In this document: positions 50,360 through 60,288 of the stretch, piece by piece
Numbering within the stretch: the stretch's first letter is position 1
Layout of the letters: every line of letters starts with the position of its first letter
Source: Leishmania martiniquensis
Taxonomy: Eukaryota; Euglenozoa; Kinetoplastea; Trypanosomatida; Trypanosomatidae
DNA: 64,000 nt
Assembly: GCF_017916325.1 (NCBI RefSeq)
Contig: NC_090171.1
Coordinates: 1,725,501 to 1,789,500, forward strand
Reading direction: 5' to 3'
Position numbers and translations under genes: made by a program
Notes under the pieces: generated by a model
Seen by the model: only the letters and a program-made list of their open reading frames with translations
The model's database searches: none
Told to the model about the DNA's origin: nothing

Positions 50360-53300
50360 ATGTCTTCTCTGCAGCGTCGCGCTCTAGAACGCGGCGAGAC
50401 TGTCGGTTTAGGGGGACTGAGCGCGATGGACCTGCAGCGGATCAACTCCGTTCTGCAGGCTTGCGGGGTAGCGGATATGCACGGCTCACCACAAATTTAC
50501 GCTCATCCAGAGTCGATCCACCTCATCGCGCCTAGCGATCTAAGATTCCTGGTGCTGCACGCCGACGTACTGGCAACGCACAAAGACTTACTGTATGATG
50601 TGCGCGCCTTCACTGGCATTCTGTGGGGCATGACACAGCATGCAGAGCGAGGAATCGAGAAGGTGTTGCGCGCGATCGACCGCAGTGGCGCTGGGGCTGG
50701 AGAGAACGTGCAAAGCGGCGGCAGCGGTGGCGCGCCGTCGTCGTCGCCGCTGCGCGCATCGCCGCAGGCGCTCATGCACACGAATGCGGCGAGCATGTAC
50801 TCCGCTATTTTCCCGCACCTTGTGCAAGTGTTTCGCGTGACAACGCTTCTGCGGGCGTATGAGAGTGCCGGCGCCCGGGCAGAGGTGCGAGAGGCACGGC
50901 GCGTCTCACAGGCGGATGTTGATGTAGCTTCCCGACTAGCAGACCGGCTGACCCAGCTTTTCTTGTGCGAGGCAGGGGAAAGCACGACCCCGACTTCAGG
51001 TGGCACCAGCGCGCTAAACTTGACGGCTACCTACACGAACGTAGGCCACCACCTCTTCCGCACCACCGAGAGCGCGCTCAGCTCTGTCATGCTGCTCCTC
51101 TCTTCACTGACTGGTCGTCCACGCAGCGACGCGGGGCCCATTCTTCGCTACTTCCATTCGGTCAGCGCCTGGAAAGCGAGCGCACTGGGCGTGCTGGTGA
51201 CAGAGAGCTACGGCACTGCGATTCAGACGGTGCTGTTTGCCCTGTTTCATCGCCGGGGCGAATTCGAGAACTTTGAGGAGGTCGCCGCTAAGCTTCTTCT
51301 TCAACGGCTCGCCCTGCGCCCACCTTATCAGTGGCGCACATTCCGACTGCTGTACTTTCGCGTGCAGGATGTCGGTGCGCGCGGAACGTACGCCGAAGAT
51401 CAGCGAGGCAGCAGCGCGTTTGGCCAGCTGCTTATCTTCCGCCGTATTCAGCGCGCTCTTCAATCGTGCCTCACCACGGAGCGTCGTGATAGCGCGGTTG
51501 AAGTTGCGACCGTGAAAGCACTGCGTAAGGCTGTTTTTACGCAGGTTCACCGTGGTTGTTGGGCTGCGAACAGTGCTGGCGAGACGGAGTCGCCGTCGCC
51601 CAAGAGCAGCGCGGACGCGATGCCGCCACTCTTGTCATACTATCAGCTTCTCGTGCTCGCCGCATTGCAGGGGATGCCCGAGGCGGATTTGACAGGGGAA
51701 GCGGAGTTGCTGCGGCGCGCTGTGCAGACGGGCTTGTCGGCCGAGCCAGAGGTGCTTACCCCGTCCTTTTTGCGCGTACTGCTCGCCTGCTGCTATACCG
51801 TTCCAGCGCCGATTGATGCGGCAAGCTCGCACACGTGTCTGTCGACGCCCTCCACATTGGCGCTTTACGACTCGTTGGCGAAACATGTTTTTCAAATTCC
51901 TCTGTGCTCCAGCACTGCAGGGTCTGCTGAGGTGAATGGATTATTTGCCACCGCTTCTCTCAGAATCGAGACGTTGGTGAACCTTTGTGTCTGGAGCGCC
52001 ATCCACATCACGCGCGAAGATGAGCAGGAACTCGCAGACGGAGCCGCTGTAAAAGAGAACCGCGCAGCGGCGGCAGCACACCATAAGTCGGCGTCAGCCC
52101 CACTGCACCCAGGCGCCGAGGTCGGGGCGCCAAAAGCGGTGGGTCTTCCTCTTCCACCGGCTCCACCCACGAGGACGGCAGGGGCGGGCGATGTAGCATT
52201 CATGCCAGCCCTGCCACTGCCTCCCACGCCTACGTCTGCTCTTTTCCACCTCATTCGCCGCGACGTGTCGCTTCTGTACGGCGGCAACAAGGATGTACTG
52301 CGGCAAACGCCTGAGGCGGAGCGGGTGCGCGCGAAGAGTTTCCCATACGGCTTCCGCGCGATGACACTCACGATCGTGCACGTTCTTTTTGGTGCACTTC
52401 GAACAGAGGACCTATATCGCCACATTCCGCCGACGGACATGTTGCCTGTCCTCGCGCAGCTCTTCGCCTTGCGCGCCTATTATCCCCTGTCGCTCTCAGC
52501 AACAGAGGCGGAGCGCAAGGCGGCCCGTCGCTTGCTGACCTTTATGCAGCATGCCTTGGCCCTTCTACCGCAAGAGATGAATGCAGCAACGGTGAATCAG
52601 CTTCTCTGCCGTACTCTCGTCCCAATGAGTGCCTCGGCGGCGCAGGTGAGCCAGCTCGAACTCGCCTTGTTCGAGGGCTATCTGCGCTCCATGGCGACCG
52701 CAAGCGCCGCGAACGCGATCACGGACGAGCTCATGCTCCAGCACTGGGTCGATATCGCGGTGCCGGCTATCACGAACCGTCACAGTGTCACATTGGCCAA
52801 TGCCGGTCACGACTTCCTGATCGCCGCTTTCCGAGCCGAGAAGTATGTAAGCCCGCTGTTTGTGCCCACGTACGTCGCCCTTTTTATTCCTACTGCCGAC
52901 GTCGTTGACGGCAGTAGCGTCGGCCAGCGATCGAACTACCCGCCCTTGCCGGTCAGCGTTATTCAGCATTTTGCGCGCATGGTGCGGGCCGCCTGCCACG
53001 GCATCGAGCGTTGCGACTCGACAGCGCTGGCGCGGCTGTTTGAGGAGGACTCTGACCGTGGCAGGGACGCCACGAGAGCTGGCTCGGAGAGTGCCGCTGC
53101 GGCGTACATGGCGAAGCTGTCGCCGTCGCAGCGCGAAGCACTCCGAAAGCTGACACCGACGAATGCGGTTCTTCTTGTCGTATCTTCGTTGTTTGATTGT
53201 CTTTGTCTGCTGTGGAACAGCACGCCGGGCTACGTGAAGGTGGCGCAGGACCTCTTTGTGGCGTACTTCTCTGGCCTGTGCAACCTGCTGCAATGCTCAA

Positions 53301-53515
53301 GCACACCAGTCTTGCAGCGCGTGTGCGCCTCGATCGAGGCGCTCGAGGTAGAGCATCTGTGCGGCTCTGGCAGTGTGCAGCTCCAATTTCTCAAGTACGT
53401 CAATTCTGTCGTCGACGCGGTGCAGGGGCCGTCGAAGGTGGGCATTGCCGAATGGTTCCTGAAGATGAACAAGCGCATCCAGGAGCAGAACTACGGGAAG
53501 CACTCGAAGCTGTAG
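50360..53515 (+). CDS. Conserved-looking protein of unknown function, helical repeats (1051 aa)
   Basis: I do not recognise this protein. It has clear coding character over its whole length, with C/G-ending codons and no internal stops. It appears soluble and mostly alpha-helical, rich in Leu and Ala. Pairs of amphipathic helices suggest a HEAT/ARM-like solenoid, for example DMLPVLAQLFALRAYYPLSL and TNRHSVTLANAGHDFLIAAF. Linkers rich in Ser/Gly/Pro lie near residues 115-135 and 570-615. There is no signal peptide, clear membrane segment or catalytic motif. The C-terminus is basic (MNKRIQEQNYGKHSKL). It could be a scaffold, but that is only inference. Confidence 0.8.
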   Translation: MSSLQRRALERGETVGLGGLSAMDLQRINSVLQACGVADMHGSPQIYAHPESIHLIAPSDLRFLVLHADVLATHKDLLYDVRAFTGILWGMTQHAERGIEKVLRAIDRSGAGAGENVQSGGSGGAPSSSPLRASPQALMHTNAASMYSAIFPHLVQVFRVTTLLRAYESAGARAEVREARRVSQADVDVASRLADRLTQLFLCEAGESTTPTSGGTSALNLTATYTNVGHHLFRTTESALSSVMLLLSSLTGRPRSDAGPILRYFHSVSAWKASALGVLVTESYGTAIQTVLFALFHRRGEFENFEEVAAKLLLQRLALRPPYQWRTFRLLYFRVQDVGARGTYAEDQRGSSAFGQLLIFRRIQRALQSCLTTERRDSAVEVATVKALRKAVFTQVHRGCWAANSAGETESPSPKSSADAMPPLLSYYQLLVLAALQGMPEADLTGEAELLRRAVQTGLSAEPEVLTPSFLRVLLACCYTVPAPIDAASSHTCLSTPSTLALYDSLAKHVFQIPLCSSTAGSAEVNGLFATASLRIETLVNLCVWSAIHITREDEQELADGAAVKENRAAAAAHHKSASAPLHPGAEVGAPKAVGLPLPPAPPTRTAGAGDVAFMPALPLPPTPTSALFHLIRRDVSLLYGGNKDVLRQTPEAERVRAKSFPYGFRAMTLTIVHVLFGALRTEDLYRHIPPTDMLPVLAQLFALRAYYPLSLSATEAERKAARRLLTFMQHALALLPQEMNAATVNQLLCRTLVPMSASAAQVSQLELALFEGYLRSMATASAANAITDELMLQHWVDIAVPAITNRHSVTLANAGHDFLIAAFRAEKYVSPLFVPTYVALFIPTADVVDGSSVGQRSNYPPLPVSVIQHFARMVRAACHGIERCDSTALARLFEEDSDRGRDATRAGSESAAAAYMAKLSPSQREALRKLTPTNAVLLVVSSLFDCLCLLWNSTPGYVKVAQDLFVAYFSGLCNLLQCSSTPVLQRVCASIEALEVEHLCGSGSVQLQFLKYVNSVVDAVQGPSKVGIAEWFLKMNKRIQEQNYGKHSKL

Positions 53516-53929
53516 CGCAGCGCCTGCCTGGTGGGCATTGCTCAGGCTGCCCCTGGTGGGTGTAGCGGGTCCCTGTGCCTCATAGGAACGGGTGTTTCAT
53601 GAGCTGCTTCCGATGTCGGGGAGTCTAATGGGGTGGAGGGAATGAGCGGCGGAGGGTTGGACTGCTGGCGGGCACCCTTTCGGATGGAGCGGTGCTCCTG
53701 TGGGTCTCTCGGTGGAAGGTGTCTCGACTTGCTGCCCTCATGTTTTTTTTGTTGTTGATGCACCGTCCCTCCAGGTGAGCCATGGCGGCTGGCGCCTCGT
53801 CTTTCGGGTCAGTGTGTGTGTCTGTGTGTGTGTCTGTGTGTGCCTTTTCTAAGCTTCCCTCGCCCCTCATCGAAAAGGACGATACGCGCAAAAATGACGG
53901 AGCGGAATCATTTAGCCAAAAAGCGGTGA
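53516..53929. other. Intergenic region with TG/TCTG repeat
   Basis: A spacer after the 1051-residue protein gene. It contains a TG/TCTG repeat at 53808-53842. Confidence 0.55.
53808..53842. repeat. TG / TCTG repeat
   Basis: Alternating TGTG and TCTG units lie directly upstream of the frame-broken remnant. Confidence 0.8.
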
Positions 53930-54310
53930 ATGGTGCTTCGAGCCCTAAGGCGTACGCCTCAGAAGTCTGGCGCGGGCGGCCTCGAGTCCTCTCTTCACGC
54001 GACGTGATTAAGTGGGAGATGCTTGACGATCCAGGCGAAACGCGGTCCCACTCTGCCCACATCTGTCAATACCTCCTTCTCGAAGAAGGCAACAGCGACT
54101 GCCAAGGCGAAGGAGATGCCCAAGAACTGTGCCAGTGTGCTGCAGGTGCTAGCGCAGTACGTGGAGGCAACTAAGGACAGACGGCGGAGCCCTATCGCTC
54201 GCATGTCTTGTTGTTTAGCGGAGCAGTGCTGGGTATCTGGTACGGGACACAGTTGCTCATGGATTGGCGCTGGCAGAGTGCCCTCTGTGTGTCGCTGCTC
54301 CCTCTCTCTT
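53930..54310 (+). pseudogene. Frame-broken remnant of a small, possibly membrane-anchored mitochondrial protein
   Basis: No single frame is open, yet consecutive pieces in two frames have coding-like codons. An ATG at 53930 opens a basic segment (MVLRALRRTPQKSGAGG). The neighbouring frame then gives SSRDVIKWEMLDDPGE (about 53989-54036). The first frame resumes with LPTSVNTSF, MPKNCASVLQVLAQYVEATK (about 54053-54178). The second frame then gives AEPYRSHVLLFSGAVLGIWY, which reads like a membrane segment followed by GTQLLMDWRW (about 54196-54270). At least two to three indels are needed to join them. It may be a decayed gene or a stretch with sequencing errors. The parent family is unknown. Confidence 0.4.
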
Positions 54311-54665
54311 CTGTATGGCGTTCTGTCCTAACAGGCGGTCTCAGCGCTTTTTTCGTGCTCTCTTTTCCCTCTTGGTTGATGTGGTTGCACACCTCCTTTA
54401 TCGAGGGTGGCGGCGGTGTCACGTCGTTGGTGCTCTTGGATACTCGTGCAGCCCTCGTTCATTGGCTGTAGGGGGTTCGATGACTGCCTCGCGAGGCTGC
54501 ACAGCGTCTGACACGTATTCCTAGCAACGGAAGGAGATACCACGAGGGTCCAAAGAGGACTTGCACACTTCGTTGCCACGTCGTCGCTGGAATCTTTTCT
54601 TTTTTTTGCTCCCGTTTGCTTTACATGCTCTCCTTCGTTTGGAGTGTGCTACCGAATTTCGAGCG
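54311..54665. other. Intergenic region before COQ8
   Basis: No gene is seen. T/C-rich sequence from 54590 to 54640 and AG at 54643-54644 probably direct trans-splicing. Confidence 0.55.
54590..54644 (+). promoter_or_regulatory. Predicted spliced-leader acceptor for COQ8
   Basis: A long T-rich tract is followed by AG at 54643-54644. The next ATG is 54666. This supports that ATG over the upstream in-frame one at 54561, which lies before the tract. Confidence 0.6.
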
Positions 54666-56264
54666 ATGCGTGCATCTCTTGCATGCCGCGATGCCCCTCT
54701 GTGTAACATCGCTCGCGGACTGCAGCGCGTAGCTGTGGCGATGCTCGCGAACGCTGGTGTGCTAGAGGCTAGGGCTGCCTCTGGTGGCGTGTTCACCACG
54801 GCCTCGGCAACCAACGTGAAGGGTGGATCTTTCAACTGTGCAGTTGCGAAGCGCCAGGACGCCTCTTCTTTGGCGCTGCCGGCGGATGTGGCTGAGGATC
54901 TTTCGAAGCCGAAGACCCCCATGAACATGCGTTACAAACATGTCCCCTCCTCGCGTATCGGCCGCGCCGCGGGGTTCGCCTCACTCTTCGTCCAACTGGG
55001 GTGGGAGAAGATGACGGGCAGCACGCCGGCTGGTGGACTGCTCTCCGAGCGTGGCCACCAGCACATTGTCGACACGCTGTGTCGCATGCGAGGCTCAGTG
55101 CTGAAGCTGGGCCAGATGCTCAGTATCCAGGACGAAAGCACCGTTCCCCCTCAGGTCACCGCCCTCTTCGAGCGGGTGCGTGATCAGGCGTTTGCGATGC
55201 CGCGTAGTCAGCTCGACCAGACTCTCGCCAGGGAGTTCGGCAACGCTAACTGGCGTAGGGACCTCTTCGACACCTTCGACGATACCCCTGTAGCGGCGGC
55301 GAGCATCGGCGAAGTGCATCGCGCCAGTTTGAGGCCTGGCGCCGCGGGCACGGACCCGACAAAGCCTCCAGTAGAAGTCGCGGTCAAAGTGCAATACCCG
55401 GGCGTGGCGCGGAGCATCGATTCCGATGTGGCGAACCTGAAGGTGCTCATGTCGTTTGGCGTACTGCCGCCGGGGCTATTCGTGGACAAGATTCTTCAAG
55501 AGCTACGCACTGAGCTTGGGACCGAGTGTCGGTATAGCCTTGAGGCATCCAAGCAGATGAGGTATCGCGACCTAGTCGCAGCGGACCCTGCCCTCTCCAA
55601 CCTCTTCTACGTCCCCAAGGTCTACGAAGCCGTCACCACGGATCAGGTACTTGTCACCGAGTATGTGCGCGGCGTCCCGATCGACCAGCTTGGCAAGCGG
55701 CCTGATGTTCCGCAACGACTGCGCGATTACATTGCCGAGCGCTTCATGGAGCTGACGCTGAAGGAGTTGTTTGTGTGGCGCTTCATGCAAACAGATCCGA
55801 ACTTTTCCAACTTTCTGTACAACGCCAAGGAGGAAAAAGTACACTTGCTCGACTTTGGCGCGTCTCGCGAGTACTCGAGAGCGTTTTTGGACGATTACCT
55901 CGACGTCGTGACCGCGGCCGCCACCGAAGACCGCGAGGCTGTTGTCGAAAAGAGCATAGCGCTGGGCTTCCTGACAGGACAGGAGGTGAAGGAGATGCTC
56001 GAGGCGCACTGCGCCAGTGTGCTGCTGCTGGGGAGACCGTTTCAGGATCGAGCGCACCTGTTCGATTTCGGCGTCCAGAACTTGCCCTCTCTCATTCAGG
56101 CGCATGTGCCGACGATGGTAAAACTTCGCCTGCGCCCTCCACCAACTTCGGTGTACTCCCTGCACCGTCGCCTCAGCGGTACCATCCTCCTCGCGACGAA
56201 GTTCAAGGCGCGCATTCACAGCGGCAGACTCTTCTGGGACATTCGCGACCAGCTGCAGAGGTGA
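54666..56264 (+). CDS. COQ8: COQ8/ADCK (ABC1) atypical kinase of ubiquinone biosynthesis (532 aa)
   Basis: This is a UbiB-family protein-kinase-like ATPase of the mitochondrial inner membrane that supports the coenzyme Q synthesis complex. Hallmarks are all present: the KxGQ motif as KLGQ (147-150) in RMRGSVLKLGQMLSIQDES, the Ala-rich nucleotide loop AAASIGEVHRA (210-220) in place of a Gly loop, VAVKVQYPGV with the ATP-binding Lys, QTDPNFSNFLY (375-385) as catalytic loop, and LLDFGASRE with D396 binding metal. KxGQ together with the QTDPNxSNF segment points to COQ8A/B rather than more distant ADCKs. The N-terminus from 54666 (MRASLACRDAPLCNIARG...) looks like a mitochondrial presequence. Confidence 0.92.
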   Translation: MRASLACRDAPLCNIARGLQRVAVAMLANAGVLEARAASGGVFTTASATNVKGGSFNCAVAKRQDASSLALPADVAEDLSKPKTPMNMRYKHVPSSRIGRAAGFASLFVQLGWEKMTGSTPAGGLLSERGHQHIVDTLCRMRGSVLKLGQMLSIQDESTVPPQVTALFERVRDQAFAMPRSQLDQTLAREFGNANWRRDLFDTFDDTPVAAASIGEVHRASLRPGAAGTDPTKPPVEVAVKVQYPGVARSIDSDVANLKVLMSFGVLPPGLFVDKILQELRTELGTECRYSLEASKQMRYRDLVAADPALSNLFYVPKVYEAVTTDQVLVTEYVRGVPIDQLGKRPDVPQRLRDYIAERFMELTLKELFVWRFMQTDPNFSNFLYNAKEEKVHLLDFGASREYSRAFLDDYLDVVTAAATEDREAVVEKSIALGFLTGQEVKEMLEAHCASVLLLGRPFQDRAHLFDFGVQNLPSLIQAHVPTMVKLRLRPPPTSVYSLHRRLSGTILLATKFKARIHSGRLFWDIRDQLQR

Positions 56265-57220
56265 GCTGTATTTGGTGTGAGGCGGAACTGTAGCCGTCTC
56301 GAGCGCGGCGGGGGGGTGTCGGGTGGAGGGAGTGGCCGTTGCCGCGGTGGGACTCGCTCAAGCTGAGGCGAGAGCAATGCGCATGAAGGGTGGTAGGGGC
56401 GCGGCGGATTCTGTTTGAGCTGTCGTCGCTAGCCTCTGAATGAAGCATCTGCATGCCGAAAAGCATGCTGACCGCACCACTGCCGCCTCTGGTACGGTGT
56501 CGAGTGAACTGCGGACCGCCTTGTGTGCGACTATTCGAGAAATCTATTAAGCGCTTCGCTGCGGCTCGTGTGCGGATGCCTGCAGCGCATTAACGCGTGC
56601 TCATCTGGTTTTCCTCGAGTATTTCGGCTAACAAAGCAAAAAATCATGACAGGAAGGGAAGAATTACTACCGCGATTCCGAGATGAAGTATGGGAGAAGG
56701 TGAGCGGAAAGGGCGACTGCCATGCACAGTGCTCTCATCGAGCTTGCTGTTTTCGTTCTCAAGTGTCGTGCGACTCGTTCATGGCATCGGTGCAGTGACG
56801 AAGGCGCGATGGCGATTTTTCTGAATCTTCGAAGTTTCTCAAGTGCTCGCGATCCCCTCCCCCTTCATCCACGAGCACGCACGCCCCGCGACGAGACGAC
56901 GGAGCGGGTGTCATGAGGTGTGGTTCGGGCATGTCCTGGCACGAGCACCGTACCAGTGCAGCGGCGCCCATACCGCCCTTTCATGCTGCGTTCCATTGCC
57001 TTCCTCTTTTACCCTCTCTCTTCCACCTTCTCCGGACATCACCATCTGGCACGCATATGAAAGCGCTTCATCAATTGGTATTACCCTACCGTGTGATCAC
57101 AGTTCTGCAAACAGGTTCACCTTCCCCCTCTCCACACAAAAACAAAGGCAAGAAGAGACCCAATAGAGCACACGCCACGCAACAGAAGAAGCGGTAAAGG
57201 GTCAGCTCAGCTTCGGCGAG

Positions 57221-57238
57221 ACACACACACACACACAG
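57221..57238. repeat. CA dinucleotide repeat
   Basis: A pure CA run in the spacer between COQ8 and the alpha-kinase gene. Confidence 0.85.
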
Positions 57239-58258
57239 ATACACGCAAGCTGATTCTGCGAAGCCGAAGTTGACCAATAAAATAGGGAGTGAGCGGAAAA
57301 ACTGTCGCCCTTTCACTGAAACTTTTCCTATCCTCTCCTCTTCCAAGAAAGAGAAAAAACACAGAGAGAGAGAGCGACATCAGCACTGACGCCTCCTCCC
57401 CCCTCCCCTCCCCCCTCGAGGCTGCACCGATTCGCATTCATTTTTTTTCCCTGGTCGCCCCTTTCGATTCCTCGGGCCTTCCTCCCCGTCCCTTTCTTCT
57501 GCTTCTTCTTGTGTCCACCTGCCTATGTTGGCGTCTCTTGTGTGACGGCTAGTGCGCTGATTCGTGTCGACCCTTGTTGCGGAGTGCAGATTCATCCACC
57601 TGCGTTCCGCTGGCCTCGATCGTCTACATGTTTATACATCCTTTGCCCTCAGCCTTTCCGCGATCGACCCCGCCTCATTGGCCCGTTGCGTCAGTATTCT
57701 TTTCCGTTTGTTGTCTCGTTTCGCACAGTAGCGCAGCTCCTCTCGCGGAGGTGAGGGCATTCACGACGGCGCATCATTCGGGAGACCGATCGACTGAGCC
57801 GCGCTTGCGATACGTGTTTTCTTCGACCCGCTTTTGTTGTTGCTCTTGCCCTTCACGGCCGCCCACTGATTGCATTTTTCCCCTCTCCGCCACGCTTTCG
57901 GCAGTGCCACTCTCATCACCCATGCAATTTGTGTGAGCTTCTCACAAAAGCGCACAAACCAAAGCATTGAGGGGAGGCCGCGTCACGCCACGCGGAGCTC
58001 TTATCGGGCGTATATGCACTCGCGCTGATACGCGACCACGCAAGGTGACAGTGACACGAATGACTGAGCCAAACGGCTCGCGAAGTCCGCTGCTCTTTCC
58101 CTTTTCCTAGTCTTTGCATCTCATCGCTCTCCGCCACCAACTTTTTTTTTAGAGGCGTCTCGTTGGTCTTACGCTGCTTGACTCTTCTTGTGTGTGTGTG
58201 TGTCGCTGTTGCCTTCGTTGTGCGTCTCTGCTCTGGTTCTCTACAGTCTGCCTCACCA

Positions 58259-58297
58259 TTCCACTTCCCCCTTTCCCCCTCGTGTCTGGTCGCGCAG
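58259..58297 (+). promoter_or_regulatory. Predicted spliced-leader acceptor for the alpha-kinase gene
   Basis: A C/T-rich tract (58259-58281) is followed by AG at 58296-58297. The first ATG downstream is 58354. Confidence 0.5.
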
Positions 58298-58353
58298 ATC
58301 GTATTTGTTTTTTTTTGCCTTTGCTCTCTGCTGCTCTTCCTTCTTGTGTAGAG

Positions 58354-60288
58354 ATGCGCCGCGACGCTACGGCGTTTTTGCGGGAGCGCACATGTTCCCA
58401 CCAGCCGCTAGCCGTTCGAGGCGTGCCGAATACTGCTTTGGGCGGCGCCTGCGATACCGATGGTACCCAGAAGGTACGCCGCAGCAACGCTAGTGCGCCT
58501 GGCAATGCGCAAGTAAAGGAGGCCCCCACTCGCAGCGTATCTTCGGCTGCCGCAAAAGACATCAGTAACAACACATCTGTCTCGTCTGCAGCGCCGTCCT
58601 TCGCACGAGTCCTGCATGACTCGGAGCAGGCACGTCCGTCTACCGCCCCGCTGGGGGTCCCATCATTGCTGGGAAGCCTGCGGTGTCACGGAGGCCGCAA
58701 CGGCCACAGCGCACACGTGGCGTCCCCCACCTCGTCCTCAGCAGCTTTTTTGGCGCAATCGGTGGCCGCACTGCACACGTACAAGGAGCCGATCGGCATC
58801 GCGGGGGTCGCCACAGTACTGACACGCAAGCAGCAGCCTTGTTCCCAGCCGCCGCCCGCACCGCGAGCGCAAGGCATCGAGGCAGAGAGTACAAGGTCCC
58901 GCACGTGCATTAGGAAGAAAATGCCAACCAGGAAAACGGACAGCTCGCAGAGCCCTTCTCCCGTCATCTCACCGCTGCTGGAGGGCGGTTTGACGGAAGT
59001 GCCGTCTGCGCAGCTGTTGAATCCGAGATACCAAGGCGTTTCTCATTGTCTCCTACAAGAAGCGAACTCTACGCGTTCTCCCTTCAGTAAAACTTTGCCA
59101 TTCACAGCGCCGCTGGCGGCTTCGCCCTCGCTACACGCTAAGGATACGCGCAGCCCCTCTCGCGGTGGAGCGGTGCGGCCCAAGGCTGCTGCCCGTGGTG
59201 TCGCCGCGCCACCAGTGTCTGCAGCAGCACTTGTGAAGCCGACGCCTTCGCGGGTGGCATGGACACTGCCCCTGCACACGCACGAAAGCCCCGAGCACTT
59301 GCCAACGGACGAACCGGATGTGCTGGTACCCGCTCGCAAATACGTTTACGATGTGAAGATGTGTACATGGAGGGGGTTGGACACGATGGTGCGTATCATT
59401 CATCCCAATCGCGGCCTTAGCCAAGGAGCCATGCGGGTGTGCTTTGCGCTGGAAGAGTTGGACGAGCGCGGATTCAGCTCGAACATGGTGGCGAAGATGT
59501 TTCGCCATAAGATTTCAAAGGTGGTGAAGAGCGACTACTTTAGCGAGGCTGAGGCGCAGTGTATTTGCGGTGTTTTCGCGGAGAAGTTCAACAGGCTGCC
59601 GGTGCCAAAAAACTTCCGGCGACATATCGTCTCGTTTCTGCAGTGCGAAACGGTGCGCATCAGCCGAAGAGAGATCCCAGAGGCGTACAGGCACAAGCGC
59701 TCGGGGTTCTTCTCATATCACCCAAGCGACACGGCTGACATCCTCTTCTCCATGGAACCTCGTCTCAATGGGATCTTCACGAAGTATACAAGCAACTTCG
59801 GTGACGTCTACGAGGGCTTTGAGAAGCAGCTGAGCTCAGAGGAAGAAAAAAAGCGGCACCACGTACTCATGGCGGTGGAGGCGTTCTCGCACTTTACTCT
59901 CGTAGAGAGTGGCGGATCGATGCTCGTGTGTGATTTGCAAGGCGTTAATGACTTTCTGACGGATCCGCAGATTCACACCGAGGATGGCAAGGGATTCGGC
60001 ATGGGCAACATGGGCCAGGAGGGCATCGACAAGTGGGTCGAGGCACACACATGCAACGAGGTGTGCAGGGGATTGAGGCTCAAGCCGCTTTCCAAGGGCC
60101 AAAGGCGCTCTCAGCGAACGGTGGGGGAGCGCCGCCTCAGTTATCATCACATTCTGAGGGCGAAGCTGCGCAGTCAGGTTCCGGTGCTGCCTGAGGACAT
60201 CATTCCACTCTCCAAGCCGTTGTCTGAGATGTCCGACGATGAGCGGCTGGAGTATGCGATACAGCTCTCAGCGCTGCTGTCCCTCTGA
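58354..60288 (+). CDS. Alpha-kinase (eEF2K/MHCK class) with long low-complexity N-terminus (644 aa)
   Basis: This is an atypical protein kinase of the alpha-kinase family. The catalytic domain occupies about residues 330-580: GAMRVCFALEEL, SNMVAKMF (candidate ATP-binding Lys), CGVFAEKFN, a FLQCETVRI segment, FTLVESGGSMLVCDLQGV (about 513-530), LTDPQIHTEDGKG, the Gly-rich GFGMGNMGQEG (about 546-556) and the zinc-binding HTCNEVC (565-571). The DLQGV...TDPQIHT...G.GN.G order is diagnostic and closest to eEF2 kinase. The first about 330 residues are Ser/Ala/Pro-rich without recognisable domains. The SEL1-like repeats that follow the kinase in animal eEF2K are absent, and I see no clear calmodulin-binding segment. 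The substrate is unknown; elongation factor 2 is one candidate. Confidence 0.87.
   Translation: MRRDATAFLRERTCSHQPLAVRGVPNTALGGACDTDGTQKVRRSNASAPGNAQVKEAPTRSVSSAAAKDISNNTSVSSAAPSFARVLHDSEQARPSTAPLGVPSLLGSLRCHGGRNGHSAHVASPTSSSAAFLAQSVAALHTYKEPIGIAGVATVLTRKQQPCSQPPPAPRAQGIEAESTRSRTCIRKKMPTRKTDSSQSPSPVISPLLEGGLTEVPSAQLLNPRYQGVSHCLLQEANSTRSPFSKTLPFTAPLAASPSLHAKDTRSPSRGGAVRPKAAARGVAAPPVSAAALVKPTPSRVAWTLPLHTHESPEHLPTDEPDVLVPARKYVYDVKMCTWRGLDTMVRIIHPNRGLSQGAMRVCFALEELDERGFSSNMVAKMFRHKISKVVKSDYFSEAEAQCICGVFAEKFNRLPVPKNFRRHIVSFLQCETVRISRREIPEAYRHKRSGFFSYHPSDTADILFSMEPRLNGIFTKYTSNFGDVYEGFEKQLSSEEEKKRHHVLMAVEAFSHFTLVESGGSMLVCDLQGVNDFLTDPQIHTEDGKGFGMGNMGQEGIDKWVEAHTCNEVCRGLRLKPLSKGQRRSQRTVGERRLSYHHILRAKLRSQVPVLPEDIIPLSKPLSEMSDDERLEYAIQLSALLSL

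Larger units (their letters stand above)
56265..58353. other. Intergenic region (2.1 kb)
   Basis: No gene is supported. A CA repeat lies at 57221-57238. C/T-rich sequence dominates 57390-57500, and TG repeats lie near 58188-58202. The in-frame extension upstream of 58354 reads TG and T-rich DNA. Confidence 0.6.
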
